A DNA stretch of 64,000 bases from DATKUC01 sp964577375 (GTDB lineage Bacteria > Spirochaetota > Spirochaetia > DSM-27196 > DATKUC01): NCBI GenBank assembly GCA_964577375.1, contig CAZNYW010000012.1, forward strand, positions 1 through 64,000, in the 5' to 3' direction. The stretch's first letter is position 1. Each line of letters opens with the position of its first letter. The translations under genes and the position numbers were made by a program. Positions 51,998-60,710 of this stretch are shown piece by piece. The notes beneath the pieces are model-generated. The model was not told where the DNA came from and did no database searches. It saw nothing but the letters and a program-made list of their open reading frames with translations.

Positions 51998-52828
51998 TTG
52001 GAAACGCGGTACAGCGTGGACCCTGTCCACTTCAGCGCAATGACGACGGCGGATCTGAGGGAGAAATTTCTCATCGAATCACTTTTCGACGGCAACGGTC
52101 CAAATCTCTTCTACGTCGATACCGACCGTGTGATCATCGGCGGCGTCAGTCCGTCACGGCCGACGCCGCTCGCGGTAGATGCGAGCATCACCGGATCGGA
52201 CAATCTGCTCGACCGCCGGGAGCTCGGCATCATCAATCTCGGCGAGCCGGGGGCCGTGAGGGCGGACGGGAAGAGCTACAGACTTGCGGGGCTCGACGTG
52301 CTCTACGTCTCCACCGGAACCAGAGAGATCGAGTTCAGCAGTGAGGACGGCTCGAAGCCTGCGCGCTTCTACCTCGTGTGCGTTCCGTCGCACGCGAAGT
52401 ATCCGACGAGCCACATGACGCAGGCCGATGCCGAGTCGGAAGCGCTCGGCAATCAGGAGCAGGCCAACAGGCGCACAATCTACCGGTACATCCATACCGG
52501 CGGAATCAAGAGCTCACAGCTGGTGATGGGTTTCACGCGTCTCGAGCCCGGCAATGTCTGGAACACCATGCCGCCTCACACGCACTCGAGACGAAGTGAA
52601 GTCTACCTGTACTTTGATTTTCCCAAAGACGATGTGGTTTTCCACTACATGGGCAGCCCGCAGGAGACCCGGCACCTTGTGGTACGCGAGGGACAGGCGG
52701 TCGCCTCCCCGAGCTGGTCCATCCACTCGGGGTCGGGTACGCGTGCCTACTCGTTCGTGTGGGCGATGGCCGGAGAGAATCAGACTTTCGCCGACATGGA
52801 CGGAGTATCTATCGCGGGCATCATGTAG
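51998..52828 (+). CDS. kduI: 5-keto-4-deoxyuronate isomerase
   Basis: A 276-residue cupin enzyme. The zinc ligands H194, H196 and E201 lie in MPPHTHSRRSEVYLYF. KduI converts 5-keto-4-deoxyuronate to 3-deoxy-D-glycero-2,5-hexodiulosonate, the step before KduD, in breakdown of unsaturated uronates from pectin or glycosaminoglycans. TTG 51998 is the likely start, with GGAGG about 9 nt upstream. It is 24 nt after yiaK. Confidence 0.95.
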   Translation: METRYSVDPVHFSAMTTADLREKFLIESLFDGNGPNLFYVDTDRVIIGGVSPSRPTPLAVDASITGSDNLLDRRELGIINLGEPGAVRADGKSYRLAGLDVLYVSTGTREIEFSSEDGSKPARFYLVCVPSHAKYPTSHMTQADAESEALGNQEQANRRTIYRYIHTGGIKSSQLVMGFTRLEPGNVWNTMPPHTHSRRSEVYLYFDFPKDDVVFHYMGSPQETRHLVVREGQAVASPSWSIHSGSGTRAYSFVWAMAGENQTFADMDGVSIAGIM

Positions 52829-52884
52829 CACAAAACACCCGGCCGCGTTGTCGGTCGAGCATAGTTCACGGAAGGAGGAATGTT

Positions 52885-53922
52885 ATGAGAAAACATTCGA
52901 AGGCAATTGTGATTGCGATCGCGCTGATGGCGCTGGCCGGCGCTGTCTGGGCAAGCGGCGGTAAGGAACAGAGTGCCTCGGGCGGCCAGGCAGCCTCGGG
53001 GAGCGCACCGGCGAAGACCTACTCCTGGTCGCTCGCGTCCGTGCTGCCGGCAAGCCACCCGGTGAATAAGTCGCTCGAATACTTTGCGCAGCTGGTTTCC
53101 GACGGCACCAATGGCCACGTGAAGATCAAGGTCTATGCCGGCGGCCAGCTCGGCGACGAATCGGCATACATCGAAGGGGTCAAGCTAGGAACCATCGACA
53201 TGGCGAAGGTTTCCTCGGCACCGCTTGGGCAGTTCGATCCGAAGCTCCAGGTCTTGAGTCTTCCCTACATATTCAGCAGCGAGAAACAGCAGCAGGACGT
53301 GCTGAATGGGCCCATCGGAAAGCAGCTCATGGCGGGTCTTTCCACCCATGGCTACAAGGGGCTCACCTTTCTCGACGCAGGATTCCGCAGCTTCACGGTC
53401 AAAGAGCATCCCATCAACAGTCCCGCGGACCTCAAAGGGCTCAAGATTCGCGTCATGAAGAGTCAGCCTCTCATCGACGTCGTGAACGCTCTTGGGGCGG
53501 TGGCAGTCCCCATGGGTCAGTCGGAGGTATACACCGCTCTGCAGCAGGGCGTCATAGACGGCTGGGAAAACAACCTTCCGACGGTGCTGGCGTTCAACAT
53601 GCAGGAGGTCTGCAAGTACTTCTCCTACGATCGCCACGCCTCGATTCCCGACATCCTGATAATGAACCAGAAGAAGTTCGACGAGCTTCCGGCAGAGTAC
53701 CAGAAGGCGATCATGGATGCGTCGGCCAAGACCGCGGTCTACCAGGTGAAGATCTGGGACGACTATGTAAACACCGCAAAGCAGGAACTCGTAAAGAAGG
53801 GCCTGATCATCAACGAGGTTAGCGACCTCAAGGCGTTCCAGAAGTATGCGCAGCCGATCTACGACAAGTTTGCGCCAACGGTTGGAAAGGACCTCATCGA
53901 CGCCATCATCAACACCAAATAG
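52885..53922 (+). CDS. TRAP transporter substrate-binding protein (DctP)
   Basis: A 345-residue exported protein with a signal peptide ending AGAVWASGG (about residue 24) and a GGKEQ mature start. YFAQLVSDGTNGHVKIKVYAGGQLGDESAYIEGVKLGTIDM, the DLKGLKIRVMKS motif with the carboxylate-binding arginine, and QQGVIDGWENN are DctP hallmarks. It captures a uronate-type acid for the two membrane subunits that follow. ATG 52885 follows AAGGAGG. Confidence 0.93.
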   Translation: MRKHSKAIVIAIALMALAGAVWASGGKEQSASGGQAASGSAPAKTYSWSLASVLPASHPVNKSLEYFAQLVSDGTNGHVKIKVYAGGQLGDESAYIEGVKLGTIDMAKVSSAPLGQFDPKLQVLSLPYIFSSEKQQQDVLNGPIGKQLMAGLSTHGYKGLTFLDAGFRSFTVKEHPINSPADLKGLKIRVMKSQPLIDVVNALGAVAVPMGQSEVYTALQQGVIDGWENNLPTVLAFNMQEVCKYFSYDRHASIPDILIMNQKKFDELPAEYQKAIMDASAKTAVYQVKIWDDYVNTAKQELVKKGLIINEVSDLKAFQKYAQPIYDKFAPTVGKDLIDAIINTK

Positions 53923-54029
53923 CGTCGCGTCCTGTTTCTCACATACAGGAGAAAGAACATTGAAACTCCGGGCGGCCGCGATCGAGCGACCGCTCGCTTT
54001 CGACCGGCAACATCCCGCGAGGCAATACT

Positions 54030-54575
54030 ATGTCGTTTGACAAGATACTGGACGGCGTCGAAAAGACCCTGCAGACCCTGACCGCGATACTTATCGGATT
54101 GCTGACGCTCTTCGTCAGCTGGGAAGCCTTCGCTCGCTTCGTGCTTCATTCGGGGCAGTTCTGGTCCGAGGAGGCATCTCTCATCGCGATGACCTGGATC
54201 GGTCTGATCGGTGCGGCAGGGGCGGTGTGGTCCGATGGTCACATCAGCCTGAGACTCATCGTGGACAAGCTGCCGCCTGTCGGCCGGCAAATCATGCACG
54301 CGTTCGCCGATCTTGCCGTCGCCTTCTTCTCTTTTGTTCTTTTTCTGACCGGGCTGACGCTGGTCGAAGGGACGATGGGCGGAACGTGGTCATCCATCCC
54401 GATCCGGATTGGATACACGAACATGATCGTTCCGGTTACCGCGGCGATGATGTGTCTGTTTTCGACGGTCCGGTTCATTCACAAGCTGGTGCGGATCAGG
54501 GACGGGTCCGGAGAGGACGATCCATCCGCCGGTGCGGACGCGTCTGCGGGCGCCGGTGCGGACGGGAGGGGGTAG
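54030..54575 (+). CDS. TRAP transporter small membrane subunit (DctQ)
   Basis: A 181-residue protein with four membrane helices; FVSWEAFARFVLHSGQFWSEEASLIAMTWIGLIGAA is the conserved DctQ region. The C-terminal 25 residues are rich in Asp, Gly and Ala and probably flexible. It pairs with the DctM subunit that starts 3 nt later. Confidence 0.9.
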   Translation: MSFDKILDGVEKTLQTLTAILIGLLTLFVSWEAFARFVLHSGQFWSEEASLIAMTWIGLIGAAGAVWSDGHISLRLIVDKLPPVGRQIMHAFADLAVAFFSFVLFLTGLTLVEGTMGGTWSSIPIRIGYTNMIVPVTAAMMCLFSTVRFIHKLVRIRDGSGEDDPSAGADASAGAGADGRG

Positions 54576-54578
54576 AAC

Positions 54579-55868
54579 GTGTCGCCGCCTCTGATTCTGA
54601 TCGGTTCCTTCCTGCTGCTCGTTCTTGCCGGTGTGCCGATATCCTACTGCCTCGGCATCGCCTCCATTGTGACCGCATGGTCCATGGGCTTTCCTGCGGT
54701 CGTTGTCGCCCACCGGTTGGTGGTGGGAATGCAGTCTTTTCCGCTCGTTGCCATCCCGCTCTTCATCCTTGCGGGCGCGATCATGGCGAAGGGTGGTGTC
54801 GCGCGCCGCATAGTCGACCTCGCCTATCTGCTTGTGGGCCCCTTCCGCGGCGGCCTCGCCATGGTGAACTGTATTCAGGCGATGTTCTTCGGCGGCGTTT
54901 CGGGCTCGGCGCTTGCCGATATCTCATCGGCGGGACCGATCCTCATCCCGATGATGACACAGAAGGGCTACGACAGGGAGTTCTCCACCGCACTCACCAT
55001 TTCGGCCTCGACTCAGGGCATCATCATCCCTCCGAGCCAGAACATGATCATCTACGCAATGAGCGCGGGCGGCGTGTCGGTGGGAGCGCTCTTCCTCGCC
55101 GGCTACATTCCCGGCATCATGATCGGTGTCGGATTGATGATCACCTCCTACATAATCGCGGTGAGAAGGCACTATCCCCGTGAGAAGCGTCCGCCTTTCA
55201 GGCAGTCGATACGCGTTGTGATCGACGGTGTGCTCGCGCTGCTTGCCGCGGTGGTGATAGTCGGGGGCATCGCCCTCGGCATTTTCACGGCTACCGAAGC
55301 ATCGGCAATCGCCGTAATCTACTCCGCGCTGCTCGGTCTTTTCGTCTACCGGGAGCTGAAGCTGCGCGACCTGTGGACCGTGCTCATGAATTCGGTGAAG
55401 ATCATCAGCACCGTCATGTTTCTGATCGGCTCGGCCGCGGCGTTCGGCTGGCTGCTGGCACGGCTTCAGGTTCCCGCGACGGTGACTGCAGCCTTCGCCG
55501 CTCTCGGCGGCGGTCCGGTGGTCATGCTCCTTCTGATGAACCTGCTCCTGATTCTTCTCGGAATGATCATGGACGTTGCGCCGCTCATCGTCATCACTAC
55601 GCCGATTCTCCTTCCGGTGGCGCAGGCTGCCGGGATGAGCCCGGTGACCTTCGGCATCGTGCTGCTTCTGAACCTGGGCATAGGGCTCACGACCCCGCCG
55701 GTCGGGACAGGGCTGTTCGTCGGCTGCTCGGTGGGAGGCACCACAATCGAGAAGACAACCCGAGCCATGGTGAAGTTCTGGCCCGCCATGATCGCCGTAC
55801 TGCTTCTCTCGACCTTCGTACCCTGGTTCACCGAGTTTCTGCCGAAGCTCATCATGAACATAAGCTGA
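54579..55868 (+). CDS. TRAP transporter large membrane subunit (DctM)
   Basis: A 429-residue sodium-coupled permease with about eleven helices and two re-entrant hairpins. FFGGVSGSALADISSAGPILIPMM and TQGIIIPPSQNMIIYA are DctM motifs, and GIGLTTPPVGTGLFVGCSV the C-terminal repeat. The GTG start follows GGAGGGGG. Together with DctP and DctQ it imports the hexuronate processed by the surrounding enzymes. Confidence 0.93.
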   Translation: MSPPLILIGSFLLLVLAGVPISYCLGIASIVTAWSMGFPAVVVAHRLVVGMQSFPLVAIPLFILAGAIMAKGGVARRIVDLAYLLVGPFRGGLAMVNCIQAMFFGGVSGSALADISSAGPILIPMMTQKGYDREFSTALTISASTQGIIIPPSQNMIIYAMSAGGVSVGALFLAGYIPGIMIGVGLMITSYIIAVRRHYPREKRPPFRQSIRVVIDGVLALLAAVVIVGGIALGIFTATEASAIAVIYSALLGLFVYRELKLRDLWTVLMNSVKIISTVMFLIGSAAAFGWLLARLQVPATVTAAFAALGGGPVVMLLLMNLLLILLGMIMDVAPLIVITTPILLPVAQAAGMSPVTFGIVLLLNLGIGLTTPPVGTGLFVGCSVGGTTIEKTTRAMVKFWPAMIAVLLLSTFVPWFTEFLPKLIMNIS

Positions 55869-55884
55869 GATAGGAGAAAAGACT

Positions 55885-56646
55885 ATGATACTGGACAGTT
55901 TCAGCCTGAAAGGCAAAGTGGCAATCGTGACCGGCAGCAGCACCGGTCTGGGACAGGGCGTCTGTCTCGGATTCGCCGAAGCGGGCGCCGATGTCGTCGG
56001 GGTGGACTACGTCGAATCGGGCGAAACCAGAACTGCTGTGGAGAAGCTGGGACGGAAGTTTCTCGAGATCAAGGCCGACCTCATGTCGATCTCCGCCATC
56101 GAACCGATCATGAAGAAGGCGGTCGAGACCTTCGGCCACGTCGATATTCTGATGAACAACGCCGGCATCATCCGGAGAAGCGACGCAATCGAGTTCTCCG
56201 AGAAGGACTGGGATGACGTGATGAACATCAACCTGAAGACGGTATTCTTCTTCAGCCAGGCGGCCGCGAAGCAGTTCATCAAGCAGGGAACCGGCGGCAA
56301 GATAATCAACGTGGCGTCGATGCTTTCGTTCCAGGGCGGCATCCGGGTTCCCTCCTACACCGGATCCAAGAGCGGGGTGATGGGAATCACCCGACTGATG
56401 GCCAACGAATGGGCCAAGCACGGCATCAACGCCAATGCGATAGCCCCAGGGTACATGGCCACCAACAACACCGCCCCGCTTCGAAAGGACGCCGAACGCA
56501 GCAAGGAGATCCTCAGCCGCATTCCCGCCGGCCGGTGGGGAACCCCGACCGATGTGCAGGGCGTCACGGTTTTTCTGGCATCGGCGGCGAGCGATTACGT
56601 CAACGGTTACACCATCGCGATAGACGGCGGCTGGCTCGCCCGCTGA
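55885..56646 (+). CDS. kduD: 2-deoxy-D-gluconate 3-dehydrogenase (SDR)
   Basis: A 253-residue classical SDR: TGSSTGLGQG (residues 17-26), NNAG at 91-94, and catalytic Y158/K162. In the KduI context it is best read as KduD, which reduces 3-deoxy-D-glycero-2,5-hexodiulosonate to 2-keto-3-deoxygluconate. It starts 16 nt after the DctM gene with AGGAG upstream. KDG kinase and aldolase genes are not in the window. Confidence 0.9.
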   Translation: MILDSFSLKGKVAIVTGSSTGLGQGVCLGFAEAGADVVGVDYVESGETRTAVEKLGRKFLEIKADLMSISAIEPIMKKAVETFGHVDILMNNAGIIRRSDAIEFSEKDWDDVMNINLKTVFFFSQAAAKQFIKQGTGGKIINVASMLSFQGGIRVPSYTGSKSGVMGITRLMANEWAKHGINANAIAPGYMATNNTAPLRKDAERSKEILSRIPAGRWGTPTDVQGVTVFLASAASDYVNGYTIAIDGGWLAR

Positions 56647-56758
56647 GAGCCGGAACGGACATCGCGCGCCACGGCACCACCAGCGACACCACGCCGGCAT
56701 CCTGCCGCGGCGGGCGTCCCGTCCCAGCATGCGCCGCGGCCGCCGGACACCGCACCTC

Positions 56759-56794
56759 GCCGCAGGTCCATCGCTGCCGGTGGACCTGCGGCGC
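56759..56794 (+). terminator. Perfect 13-bp hairpin between the two SDR genes
   Basis: CGCCGCAGGTCCA (56759-56771) pairs exactly with TGGACCTGCGGCG (56782-56794) around a 10-nt loop, within a 184-nt gap. There is no T tract. It could act as a partial terminator or mRNA barrier that lowers expression of the second SDR gene, which begins 36 nt later. Confidence 0.55.
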
Positions 56795-56830
56795 CCTAGT
56801 CTGCGATACTGATCCGGAAGGAAACAACAC

Positions 56831-57598
56831 ATGAGTCAGACTCTTTTCGACCTTACCGGGAAGCTCGTCCTCGTGACCGGCTCCTACCGTGGACTTGGGT
56901 ACAGCATGGCAGAAGGCCTCGCTGCGGCCGGCGCAACGGTCGCCGTCAACGGCCGCGACGCCGCGAAGGTGGACGACGCGGTGGCGCGGCTCCGGAAGGC
57001 GGGGCACAAAGCCGTCGCATGCGCGTTCGACGTGACCGATTCCACCTCCATCTCGACGGCCGTCAGGGACCTCGAGGCCTCGGAGGGTCCGGTGGAGGTG
57101 CTTTTCAACAATGCCGGAATCGTCCGCCGCGAGCCGATCATCGAGATGTCCGAAACCGCATGGCGGGAGGTCGTAGATACCGACCTGACCGGGCCGTTCC
57201 TCGTCGCCCGGGCCGTGGTGCCGGGTATGATCGATCGGCGGCGCGGAAAAATCGTCAACACCTGCTCGCTGCTGTCGCACGTTGCACGGGAGACGGTAGC
57301 CGCGTATGCCGCGGCGAAGACCGGGCTCAAGATGCTCACGCAGGCGATGGCAGCCGAGTGGGCGCGGTACAACATCCAGTCAAACGCGATCGGTCCCGGC
57401 TACTTTTCCACCGAGCTGACCAGACCTCTCGAGGAGAACGCCCAATTCGACAGCTGGCTGAAGAGGCGGGTCCCCGCCGGACGCTGGGGAGATCCCCGTG
57501 AGCTGGTCGGTCCCGCGGTCTTTCTGGCCTCGGCGGCTTCCGACTTCGTTAACGGCCACATCCTCTACGTGGACGGCGGACTTCTCGCGCAGATGTAG
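56831..57598 (+). CDS. Gluconate 5-dehydrogenase-like SDR
   Basis: A 255-residue classical SDR: TGSYRGLGYS (residues 16-25), NNAG at 93-96, and catalytic Y159/K163. The sequence resembles gluconate 5-dehydrogenase and related keto-acid reductases. It is the last gene of the hexuronate set and may interconvert a keto-gluconate or fructuronate-type intermediate; the substrate is inferred from context. GGAAGG precedes the ATG. Confidence 0.82.
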   Translation: MSQTLFDLTGKLVLVTGSYRGLGYSMAEGLAAAGATVAVNGRDAAKVDDAVARLRKAGHKAVACAFDVTDSTSISTAVRDLEASEGPVEVLFNNAGIVRREPIIEMSETAWREVVDTDLTGPFLVARAVVPGMIDRRRGKIVNTCSLLSHVARETVAAYAAAKTGLKMLTQAMAAEWARYNIQSNAIGPGYFSTELTRPLEENAQFDSWLKRRVPAGRWGDPRELVGPAVFLASAASDFVNGHILYVDGGLLAQM

Positions 57599-57700
57599 GG
57601 CGAAGGCCGCTCCGCCCCGGCTCGCGGCCGACAGCCGGCGCTTCGCGGTCAATACGGATATTTGGCATAAGTAACTATCTCGTAAATACTTGTAGTGAAA

Positions 57701-57744
57701 TATCAACACGGTTGTTGATACCACCTTAGGGGTCACAGTACAAT
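57701..57744 (+). promoter_or_regulatory. Palindrome copy forming a predicted galactokinase promoter
   Basis: A 22-bp palindrome copy at 57701-57722 (TATCAACACG to TTGATACC). Its right arm gives TTGATA (57715-57720), which is 18 nt from TACAAT (57739-57744). A start site about 7 nt later would fall on the ATG of galactokinase at 57751, so the mRNA may be leaderless. Confidence 0.6.
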
Positions 57745-57750
57745 AGCAGG

Positions 57751-59181
57751 ATGGAGCGCGAACCGGAGCGTATTGAGCTGCTCGAACGTGCCTTCGCCGC
57801 CGCCTTCGAAGAACGGGAGGAGGCGGGACCGCCTCTATTCGCCCGCGCGCCCGGCAGGGTCAATCTGACCGGTGAGCACACCGACTACAACGGCTGTCCG
57901 GTCCTGCCGATGGCACTCGAGCGCGACGCCGCCGCGCTCTTTCGGCCGCGAAACGACCGTCTGGTCCGCGTAGTGAACCTGGACCGCGCCTATGAGTCTT
58001 TGACCTTCGAGCTTGCAGCACAGATCGCACCCTATCCGACCGGCAGCTGGGGTAACTACATCAAGGCCGGGGCACAGACGGTGATCGACTACGCGACCGG
58101 AAGCGGTGCGTCCCTGTCGACGCTGCGGGGCGCAGATATAGTCGTGGGTGGCAACATACCGGAAGCGGCGGGGCTCAGCTCCTCGTCGGCGCTGGTGGTG
58201 CTTTCCGCGCTCATTGCGCTGAGCAGCAGCGGTTTCAGCCTCGAGGAGAACCGCCCATCGCGCGAAGTCCTTGCGCAGCTTCTTGCAGCGGGGGAGCGCT
58301 ACGTCGGCACGCAGGGCGGAGGCATGGACCAGGCTGCGTCCCTGCTGAGCCGCGAGGGTTCGGCTCTGAAAATTGACTTCAATCCCTTCGGCGTGCAAAC
58401 CGTGCCGCTTCCGGCAGGTTTTGCGGTAGTGGTTGCAAACAGCATGGTTCGCGCGCCGAAAACCCGCGAGGCGATGGACCGGTACAATCTACGAACCATC
58501 GAATGCCGGCTCGCCGCTGCAATTGTTCGCGCAGAGTATATAAGGCGATATAGAAACGAACCGAAGCTGGATCTGATAGGCGATATGAGCCCGGAGAATC
58601 TGGGGCTTACCGGGGAGGAGATCGACCACCTCGTCGCCGAAGCGGTGCAGGAAACGCCCTATTCGCTCGAAGCTGCCGCACGCGCGATCGGGCTTGCCGC
58701 GGGCGAGACTGCAGACCGATTCTGCCGCCGGCGAGATGGCTCGCTTCTTTCTGTGCCGGCCGAAGGGCTTCGGATCGCGCAGCGGCTGCGCCACGTCCGC
58801 GAGGAGTGGGCGCGCGTCGAGGGCTCCGTGAGGCTGCTCGAGGCCGGCGATGCCCAATCCTTCGGCAGCCTGATGTACGAGTCGCACGCGAGCTGTCGCA
58901 ATCTGTTCGAGATAAGCTGTCCGGAGCTTGACGAGCTGGTGGAAACGGCGCGCTCGGCCGGCGCATCCGGCGCGAGGCTTACTGGAGCGGGCTTCGGCGG
59001 CTGCACGGTGAACCTGGTGCGGGAGGAGGAGGCCGAAAGCTTCGCGGATCAGCTCCGCCTGAGCTACCACCGCGAGCGCCTGCACCTCGGCGAAGAGGAT
59101 GCGCGCCGGGCGGTCTTTGTTTGCCGGCCGGGCGGCGGCGCCCGTGTTGCAGCGTTCAGACCCGGTCTACATACATCATGA
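57751..59181 (+). CDS. Galactokinase-family protein, eukaryotic GALK2-like
   Basis: A 476-residue GHMP kinase. The galactokinase signature GRVNLTGEHTDYNG is at residues 35-48, the ATP loop GGNIPEAAGLSSSSALVV at about 132-149, and the third motif TGAGFGGCTVNLV near the end. It is longer than bacterial GalK (about 390). VGTQGGGMDQAASL with the catalytic Asp, KIDFNPF and NLRTIECRLAAAIV follow the eukaryotic GALK2/plant galactokinase pattern. The substrate could be galactose or N-acetylgalactosamine. No Leloir gene is adjacent. Its 3' end overlaps the convergent GNAT gene by 26 nt. Confidence 0.8.
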   Translation: MEREPERIELLERAFAAAFEEREEAGPPLFARAPGRVNLTGEHTDYNGCPVLPMALERDAAALFRPRNDRLVRVVNLDRAYESLTFELAAQIAPYPTGSWGNYIKAGAQTVIDYATGSGASLSTLRGADIVVGGNIPEAAGLSSSSALVVLSALIALSSSGFSLEENRPSREVLAQLLAAGERYVGTQGGGMDQAASLLSREGSALKIDFNPFGVQTVPLPAGFAVVVANSMVRAPKTREAMDRYNLRTIECRLAAAIVRAEYIRRYRNEPKLDLIGDMSPENLGLTGEEIDHLVAEAVQETPYSLEAAARAIGLAAGETADRFCRRRDGSLLSVPAEGLRIAQRLRHVREEWARVEGSVRLLEAGDAQSFGSLMYESHASCRNLFEISCPELDELVETARSAGASGARLTGAGFGGCTVNLVREEEAESFADQLRLSYHRERLHLGEEDARRAVFVCRPGGGARVAAFRPGLHTS

Positions 59182-59650
59182 TGTCATCGCCCGGCGCGTA
59201 GAAATCCCTGATGGTCGCTTCGAGAATGTAACCCTGACGCTCGTAGAAGTCCCGGGTTTTACGGTACTCCGGCTTGCCCGATGTTTCGGCTATGATGAGC
59301 CGCCCGCCCGACCTCCGGACCTCTTCCCGGGTGCGGCGGAGGAGCGCTCCGCCGACTCCCCGCCGGCCGGCCGAAGGATCGGTCGCGACCCAGTAGAGAT
59401 CGTAGGTGCCCTCGGTGAGCGCCCGCGGACCGTGACAGGAGAATCCTACCACACGGCCCGCCTCGAGACAGGTGAGAAAATAGTAGCCGCTCTGCTCGGG
59501 TCCCATGGAAAAGTACTCGCCCAGAAGCTCGTCGACGGTGGCGACCTCTACGTCGGTGAAGACTTCGACACTTTTTGATATCGCCATGATACCGGCGACG
59601 TCCTCCCGACTGGTCTCACGAATTTCAAAGGAATGAACGCTCTCACTCAC
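59156..59650 (-). CDS. GNAT-family N-acetyltransferase
   Basis: A 164-residue acetyltransferase. YDLYWVATDPSAGRRGVGGALLRRTREEV holds the acetyl-CoA pyrophosphate loop (RRGVGG), and FYERQGYILEATI is the C-terminal GNAT motif. It is the last gene of an overlapping minus-strand operon with an ATP-grasp ligase (8-nt overlap) and a SET-domain gene. The acceptor is unknown; it may act on the product of the ligase. Confidence 0.88.
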   Translation of the reverse strand: MSESVHSFEIRETSREDVAGIMAISKSVEVFTDVEVATVDELLGEYFSMGPEQSGYYFLTCLEAGRVVGFSCHGPRALTEGTYDLYWVATDPSAGRRGVGGALLRRTREEVRRSGGRLIIAETSGKPEYRKTRDFYERQGYILEATIRDFYAPGDDIMMYVDRV

Positions 59651-60710
59651 CCGTTGCTCCTTTTACGACGGACGCCCGCTCCAGGGCGAGCTCGACGATT
59701 CGCCGAAGCATCTGCCCGTACGCCAGGCCGGAAGCTGACGCTGCCCGGGCAAAGCCCGCGTCGCGCGCAAGCGACGGATTGGGGTTGACCTCGAGGACGT
59801 AGAAGCGGCCTGAATCCTCGCGCACGTCCACCCGGCCGTAGCCGCAGCAGCCCATTGCCCGGTACGCGGCGATGCCGAGCTCGCTGAGCCTGAGCAGCTC
59901 TTCGGGCCGGACGCGGGCGGGATATCGGCCGGGGAAGCGGTCCGACCACTTGTTCTCGAAGGTCTCCAGCCGCTTCCGCGGATCTTCGCAGCTCGAGAAG
60001 TCGATCTGTCCGGTGCCGGCTATTTCCGGCACGGCATTGCCCCACACGCTCACCGAGAACTCCCGCCCGTCGAGGAATTTTTCGACCAGCGCAGGCTGGT
60101 GGTAGGTCTCGATCACCGATTCGATCCGCGCGGTCAGATCACGGTCGTTGTCGACAACCGAGTCCTCGCTGATCGCAAGGCTGCAGTCCTCGCCGGCCGG
60201 TTTTACGATCACCGGATAGGGTATTCTCAGGCGGCCGCCCGGCTTTGTGAAGACCTGGGACGGCGCTGTCGGGACGCCGGCGAAATCAAGCAGCCTGTGG
60301 GTGAGCGCCTTGTCCAGACAGCGGCCGAGCGCGCCCGGATCGGCGCCCGTGTAGCGGAAACCGGAATCTGCGATGATCCGGGCTGCGACGATCTCTCCGC
60401 CGGCCGTGGAAAGAGCTGGATCCGTTCCGGTCCCCGAAAGGCCGGCGAGCGCTTCGCAGAGGTTGAATATGACGGTGGCCCCGGATTCCTGCCGCGCGAG
60501 TGCCTGCTCGAGGGCTTCCGGTCCGTCGACCGGATGCAGCGATGCGCGCAGTCCTGCCTCGGCCAGGGCTTCGGCTACGGCGGCCGCGATCAGTGCGGTC
60601 TCCTCGTCAGGAATCAGATCGCCTTCGACGCCGCGGCCGAGGGAGCTGACCACGCTGTAGACTACGGCTACGCGGTCCGGCACAGCTGATCGTGATCTGG
60701 ATCGAACCAT
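59643..60710 (-). CDS. D-Ala-D-Ala ligase-like ATP-grasp enzyme
   Basis: A 355-residue ATP-grasp protein. FNLCEALAGLSGTG, CLDKALTHRLLDFAGVPTAPS, YPVIVKPAGEDCSLAI (ATP lysine), ALVEKFLDGREFSVSV and YVLEVNPNPSLARDAG (metal-binding Glu/Asn) line up with the family. It should join an amino acid or carboxylic acid to an amine with ATP. The sequence differs from housekeeping Ddl in its N-terminal domain. The ATG at 60710 overlaps the SET gene by 43 nt; GTG 60683 is an alternative start. Confidence 0.85.
   Translation of the reverse strand: MVRSRSRSAVPDRVAVVYSVVSSLGRGVEGDLIPDEETALIAAAVAEALAEAGLRASLHPVDGPEALEQALARQESGATVIFNLCEALAGLSGTGTDPALSTAGGEIVAARIIADSGFRYTGADPGALGRCLDKALTHRLLDFAGVPTAPSQVFTKPGGRLRIPYPVIVKPAGEDCSLAISEDSVVDNDRDLTARIESVIETYHQPALVEKFLDGREFSVSVWGNAVPEIAGTGQIDFSSCEDPRKRLETFENKWSDRFPGRYPARVRPEELLRLSELGIAAYRAMGCCGYGRVDVREDSGRFYVLEVNPNPSLARDAGFARAASASGLAYGQMLRRIVELALERASVVKGATGE

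Noticed and set aside
51998..57598. A complete uronate-to-central-metabolism pathway
   Set aside because: KduI, KduD, importer and regulator are present, but KDG kinase and KDPG aldolase are not in the window, so only part of the route can be claimed.
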